Assembly: GCA_015852425.1 (NCBI GenBank)
Contig: JAAAIG010000530.1
Span: 1-11,067 of the forward strand
Source: Gryganskiella cystojenkinii
Taxonomy: Eukaryota > Mortierellomycota > Mortierellomycetes > Mortierellales > Mortierellaceae
Length of the DNA: 11,067 bases
Reading direction: 5' to 3'
Under the pieces are notes generated by a model. That model did not search any database. It was not told the origin of the DNA and worked only from the letters and a program-made list of their open reading frames with translations. A program made the translations under genes and the position numbers. This document shows, in pieces, positions 8,421 through 11,067 of this stretch (its first letter is position 1; the number at the start of each line of letters is the position of its first letter).

Positions 8421-8741
8421 GATGTGCGAAGAAAATATAAAAAAAAGATGTCCTGCTTAAGAGCTCCTTGGCTTTGCTTGTCATCTTGGGTCTAACAGTC
8501 TTTTCTTGCGCCAAACGCTCTGTGCTCAGAGGAGGGTATTATCGTCGGTCAGGGTCCTGTACAATGGGTGTTAATGTTGGCTGATGGTTTCAAAAAAGGG
8601 TGGGTGCCCAGGTAACTTGCTTGTCGCTGGATGACGGCAGGCAAGCTCGCATATGCGTGGTCAGCACGCATAACAGCTTTCGAGAGCGGATATATTATTC
8701 ATCGCAAAAGTCGGTATGTAGGTGAAACCTCCTTTTGCTCT

Positions 8742-10824
8742 TTAGTGCTCGTTGTTGTTGGCAACGATCCGCATCATCCCGAACCCTTGTTGAAGTTGGG
8801 GTCCCGGTCCGAGGTTGGGGTGCATATTCGTTCCGTTCAACCCGTTCGAGAGACCACCGTTGGGATGATGACCAACACTGCCGTTTGCATTCAAACCCGC
8901 CGAGATACCTCCATGGGGGGCACTGCCATTGTTGTTAGATCCCATGGACTTGCCCTGAAGTTGGGCCTCCAACTCCTGGTTCCTACTAGACTGCGAAGCG
9001 ACCAATTGCTGCAAGTGACGGATATAATCGACAGATTTACGGAGGATCACGCCCTTGTTGGGCTTGTTGGCCGTGTCGACATAACAATCCGGAAGAAGGG
9101 TCGAAAGTTCCTGGATCTTTTCGTTGATGTTGTCACGTCTCCTTCTCTCGACTATGCGGCAGAAAATGGCGAAGGAGAGGGTCGAAAATGTGTCAGTTTT
9201 GATGTAGTCGGTGGCGAAGGCAGTGCAAGAGAATCGAAAATGTAAACCATGCGACAAATTGCAATTTGTTTGCTTTACCTGCATTGTGACTCTCACGTCT
9301 GCGTCTCCTCTTCTCGTTCAAGATCACGGCACGGTTGTTACCCCTGGAAGATTAGCAAAAGAAAAAAAGAAAAAAAGTCGGTTAGATTCATGCGGCAAAG
9401 CGACGGTCGTCTCAACGCAACCTCCAAAGTGCTCTCAAAAAAATGTTGGTGAACAACAAGGGCGATTTTGTCTGGATCTTTTGCCCTCCGTGAAAAGAAT
9501 GACCACAGCAGAAAAAACGAAAGAAACGCAGAGAGGATGGATGTGGTGATGGGGCTAGAACTTGGTCCTCTTTCTGTTGCCTTTTCTATCGCAGTGCGTC
9601 TGCTCTTAGTTTGTCCAAGAGCGGATTGTCGATATTTCAGACTCAGCTCTGTCGAAAAGGGGTTGATGTCAACGTGTCTGGCAGGCGCCAGCTATGTCAT
9701 CTTCGTGCCCACCCCTCTCTTCTCAGGTATTTTTTTCTCTTAATCTGTCAAGGTCCAACCCCAACCATCCAGGCAGTCTTCTGTGTCCCTCGTGGTACCA
9801 AAGGTACCAACAAAAAGGTAAAAAAGAAAAAGAAAAAAAAAAAAAAGGTTTCCTTTCACTCATCTTTCGTAAAAAAAGGAGCCAAAAAAAAAAAAACTTA
9901 CTTTGGCTCAACTCCTTCTTCAAAGAGACTGTCCATCATGCCCATCTCTCCTGTGGCAAACTGAAGTCCAGAGGGGGTCTCGAACGATCCATGACTATCC
10001 GCGGCTCCAAACCAATCTGATCTCTGAACCGGCATCGACATACTGTGAAACGGGTTGGTGGGCAAGGAACCCTGATGCATCTGTCGGCCCCCTGGGCCAA
10101 ACTTCATATCCAATGGTCGTGTACTCTTTGGGAGCGAGAAATCACCCTCGGGGAAAAAATCAGATTCGAGACCTGGGGAGTACAATGAACCAGTCCCGGG
10201 AGATTCACCATAAGAGCCCTGGTGGATGTTGAGCGGTGTTGGCTTGGCAAACGAACCGGAGATCATGGCACCCGAGACATTGGGTGTGGAAAAATCATCG
10301 GGACTGTCGAAATCATTCAAAGGTGAGTTCAACGGAGAGTTGGAACCGGGGGAGAGCATACTGCTGGGTTCACCAAAGTCCATCTCGGAAGCGAGGTAGT
10401 CTGGGGACGAGGCCTCTTGTTTGATCGACGGGTTCGAGTTGGGTGTGCTTCCGAAACCACTTCCTCCTGCGCTATTGTTGTTATTGCCTGCGCCTCCTCG
10501 ACCGAGCAAGGACTGGTGGTTGGAGAGGGAGGTACCGGTACCGGCAGAGGTCGAGGGGAAGAGGGAGCTCATATTGTGGAGCTGGGACATGTCCATACGG
10601 TTCATGGTCATTTGGAGGAGACCGGGGTCGATTGTGCCGGCAAAGGAATTGTTGGGGGTACCGGTATTGTTATTGTTATTGTGATGGTTGGGAAAGGGCA
10701 TGGCCATGGGATGTGTTTGCTGCTGATGTTGTTGGGGTTGTTGGGTTTGCTGTTGTTGCTGGAGGTGGTAGTTGGTAGGGAACTGCAACTTTGGTTGTTG
10801 CTGCGGGACCTGTTGGCCAAACAT
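8742..10824 (-). CDS. Class B bHLH transcription factor (USF/MiT-like), three exons
   Basis: Exons are 10824-9902, 9343-9279 and 9151-8742, giving 465 residues; the phases (2, then 1) match. The start has A at -3. Residues 1-50 are Gln/His/Asn-rich. An acidic Ser/Pro-rich stretch at about 135-225 looks like a transactivation region. The DNA-binding region (about 317-335) reads NEKRRRRRESHNA then VERRRRD. H327, E331 and R335 are the H-E-R triad of class B bHLH proteins that bind CACGTG. Helix 1 runs to about L348, the loop includes DTANKPNKG, and helix 2 (VILRKSVDYIRHLQQLV) continues into a short coiled coil (NQELEAQLQ). The loop and helix 2 resemble MiT/TFE and USF-type factors. The C-terminal 65 residues are Gly/Asn-rich. 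It should act in the nucleus as a dimer; target genes are unknown. No CACGTG is seen in its own 5' flank within the window. Confidence 0.93.
9152..9278 (-). other. Second intron of the bHLH gene, inside the basic region (phase 1, 127 nt)
   Basis: The donor is AATGCAG|GTAAAG and the acceptor is GCATAG|TCGAG on the minus strand. It interrupts the Val codon between HNA and ERRRR. Spliced, it restores the canonical HNAVERRRR basic region. Retained, the exon 2 frame meets a TGA within the intron. Confidence 0.93.
9344..9901 (-). other. First intron of the bHLH gene (phase 2, 558 nt)
   Basis: The donor is CCAAA|GTAAGT, a full consensus, read as CCA AA|GTAAGT. The acceptor is TCTTCCAG|GGG, with CTAAT just upstream as a possible branch. 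The split Lys codon (AA plus G) is completed across the junction. The intron contains several A/T homopolymers (T/A runs near 9833-9846 and 9885-9896). It is the longest intron in the window, so a small additional or alternative exon inside it is possible, although none is needed for the frame. Confidence 0.8.
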
Positions 10825-11067
10825 GGTTGCTGTGCTTGAAAAATATGTGTCTGGGGTTGCGTAGTCTCGGTTAGTCTTGGCTTGTGGATGGGCGAGTAAA
10901 ATGTAGGGCGAGAAAGATGTTTGCGAAAACCAAAAATAGTTTTCGAGTGTGGATGAACAGAGAAGAGAGTACGACTGTACTGTGTGATGTGATGAGGAAG
11001 GAAAGATGTGGGTTGATGAGAAGGATGAAATGAAAGAAAAGAAGAGAACAAAAGAAAAAAAAAAAAG
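10825..11067 (-). promoter_or_regulatory. Leader and proximal promoter of the bHLH gene
   Basis: On the minus strand this 243-bp flank is pyrimidine-rich from the window edge to about 10975, with long C/T runs typical of fungal promoter and leader DNA. It then becomes mixed up to the ATG at 10824. An upstream frame (complement of 11051-10608) overlaps the start but encodes no recognisable protein. No clear TATA box or E-box is seen. The promoter probably continues beyond the window. Confidence 0.45.

Larger units (their letters stand above)
7507..8741. other. Promoter side of the acyltransferase gene and 3' flank of the bHLH gene
   Basis: Both neighbours are on the minus strand. About 1.2 kb separates the bHLH stop (8742) from the acyltransferase ATG (7506). 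The open frames here (for example the complement of 8047-8514) translate purine/pyrimidine tracts and have no domain features. Purine-rich blocks (pyrimidine-rich on the coding strand) lie at about 7640-7715 and 8230-8420. The nearer one, about 130-210 bp before the ATG, is a plausible core-promoter CT block. A TGACGTG core (7731-7737) is a CRE/UPR-like half match. I see no RNA gene. Confidence 0.5.

Noticed and set aside
8047..8514. 155-codon open frame on the minus strand between the two minus-strand genes
   Set aside because: It translates a purine/pyrimidine tract into Phe/Ser/Lys low complexity. No domain or start context supports it.
1..11067. Mobile element, viral insertion, CRISPR, tRNA or biosynthetic cluster
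   Set aside because: No terminal repeats, transposase or reverse transcriptase motifs, repeat-spacer pattern, cloverleaf or cluster enzymes were seen on either strand.

Overview
This window looks like nuclear DNA from an early-diverging filamentous fungus. Mucoromycota, and Mortierella-type in particular, is my best guess, but it is an inference. The support is: short spliceosomal introns with GTAAG-type donors and TAG/CAG acceptors; coding sequence of moderate GC separated by AT-rich, homopolymer-rich spacers; pyrimidine-rich leaders; and proteins full of Ser/Thr/Pro, Gln and Asn runs. I see no bacterial operon, ribosome binding site, CRISPR array, transposase or tRNA.

I support four protein-coding genes, two on each strand. 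(1) 1229-3986, plus strand, one intron: an 806-residue Ser/Thr/Pro-rich nuclear-type protein. A short helical motif at about residues 273-302 resembles the Whi5/Nrm1 (G1/S transcription repressor) motif. It also has about 26 Ser/Thr-Pro sites and a KEN box. (2) 4620-5411, plus strand: a 263-residue single-pass membrane protein of unrecognised family. (3) 7506-5703, minus strand, one intron: a 555-residue MBOAT-family lysophospholipid acyltransferase of the yeast Ale1 type. (4) 10824-8742, minus strand, two introns: a 465-residue class B bHLH transcription factor whose basic region is split by an intron and largely encoded by a 65-nt microexon. The splice junctions of genes 1, 3 and 4 are phase-compatible and rebuild family motifs.

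Layout: 1-1228 is non-coding sequence and leader upstream of gene 1, with one E-box and one inverted repeat. 3987-4619 holds the 3' flank of gene 1 and the 5' flank of gene 2. 5412-5702 is the short spacer between the convergent genes 2 and 3, with a T/A palindrome. 7507-8741 is the promoter side of the acyltransferase gene and the 3' flank of the bHLH gene. 10825-11067 is the bHLH leader/promoter.

The genes do not form an obvious pathway. A cell-cycle-type regulator, a membrane protein, a phospholipid-remodelling enzyme and a transcription factor side by side is ordinary for a fungal chromosome. I found no convincing undescribed multi-gene system. The observations most worth following are the possible Whi5/Nrm1-like regulator with a degron and many CDK-type sites, the microexon architecture of the bHLH gene, a perfect phosphorylation-dependent sumoylation motif in the same protein, and the unclassified membrane protein.
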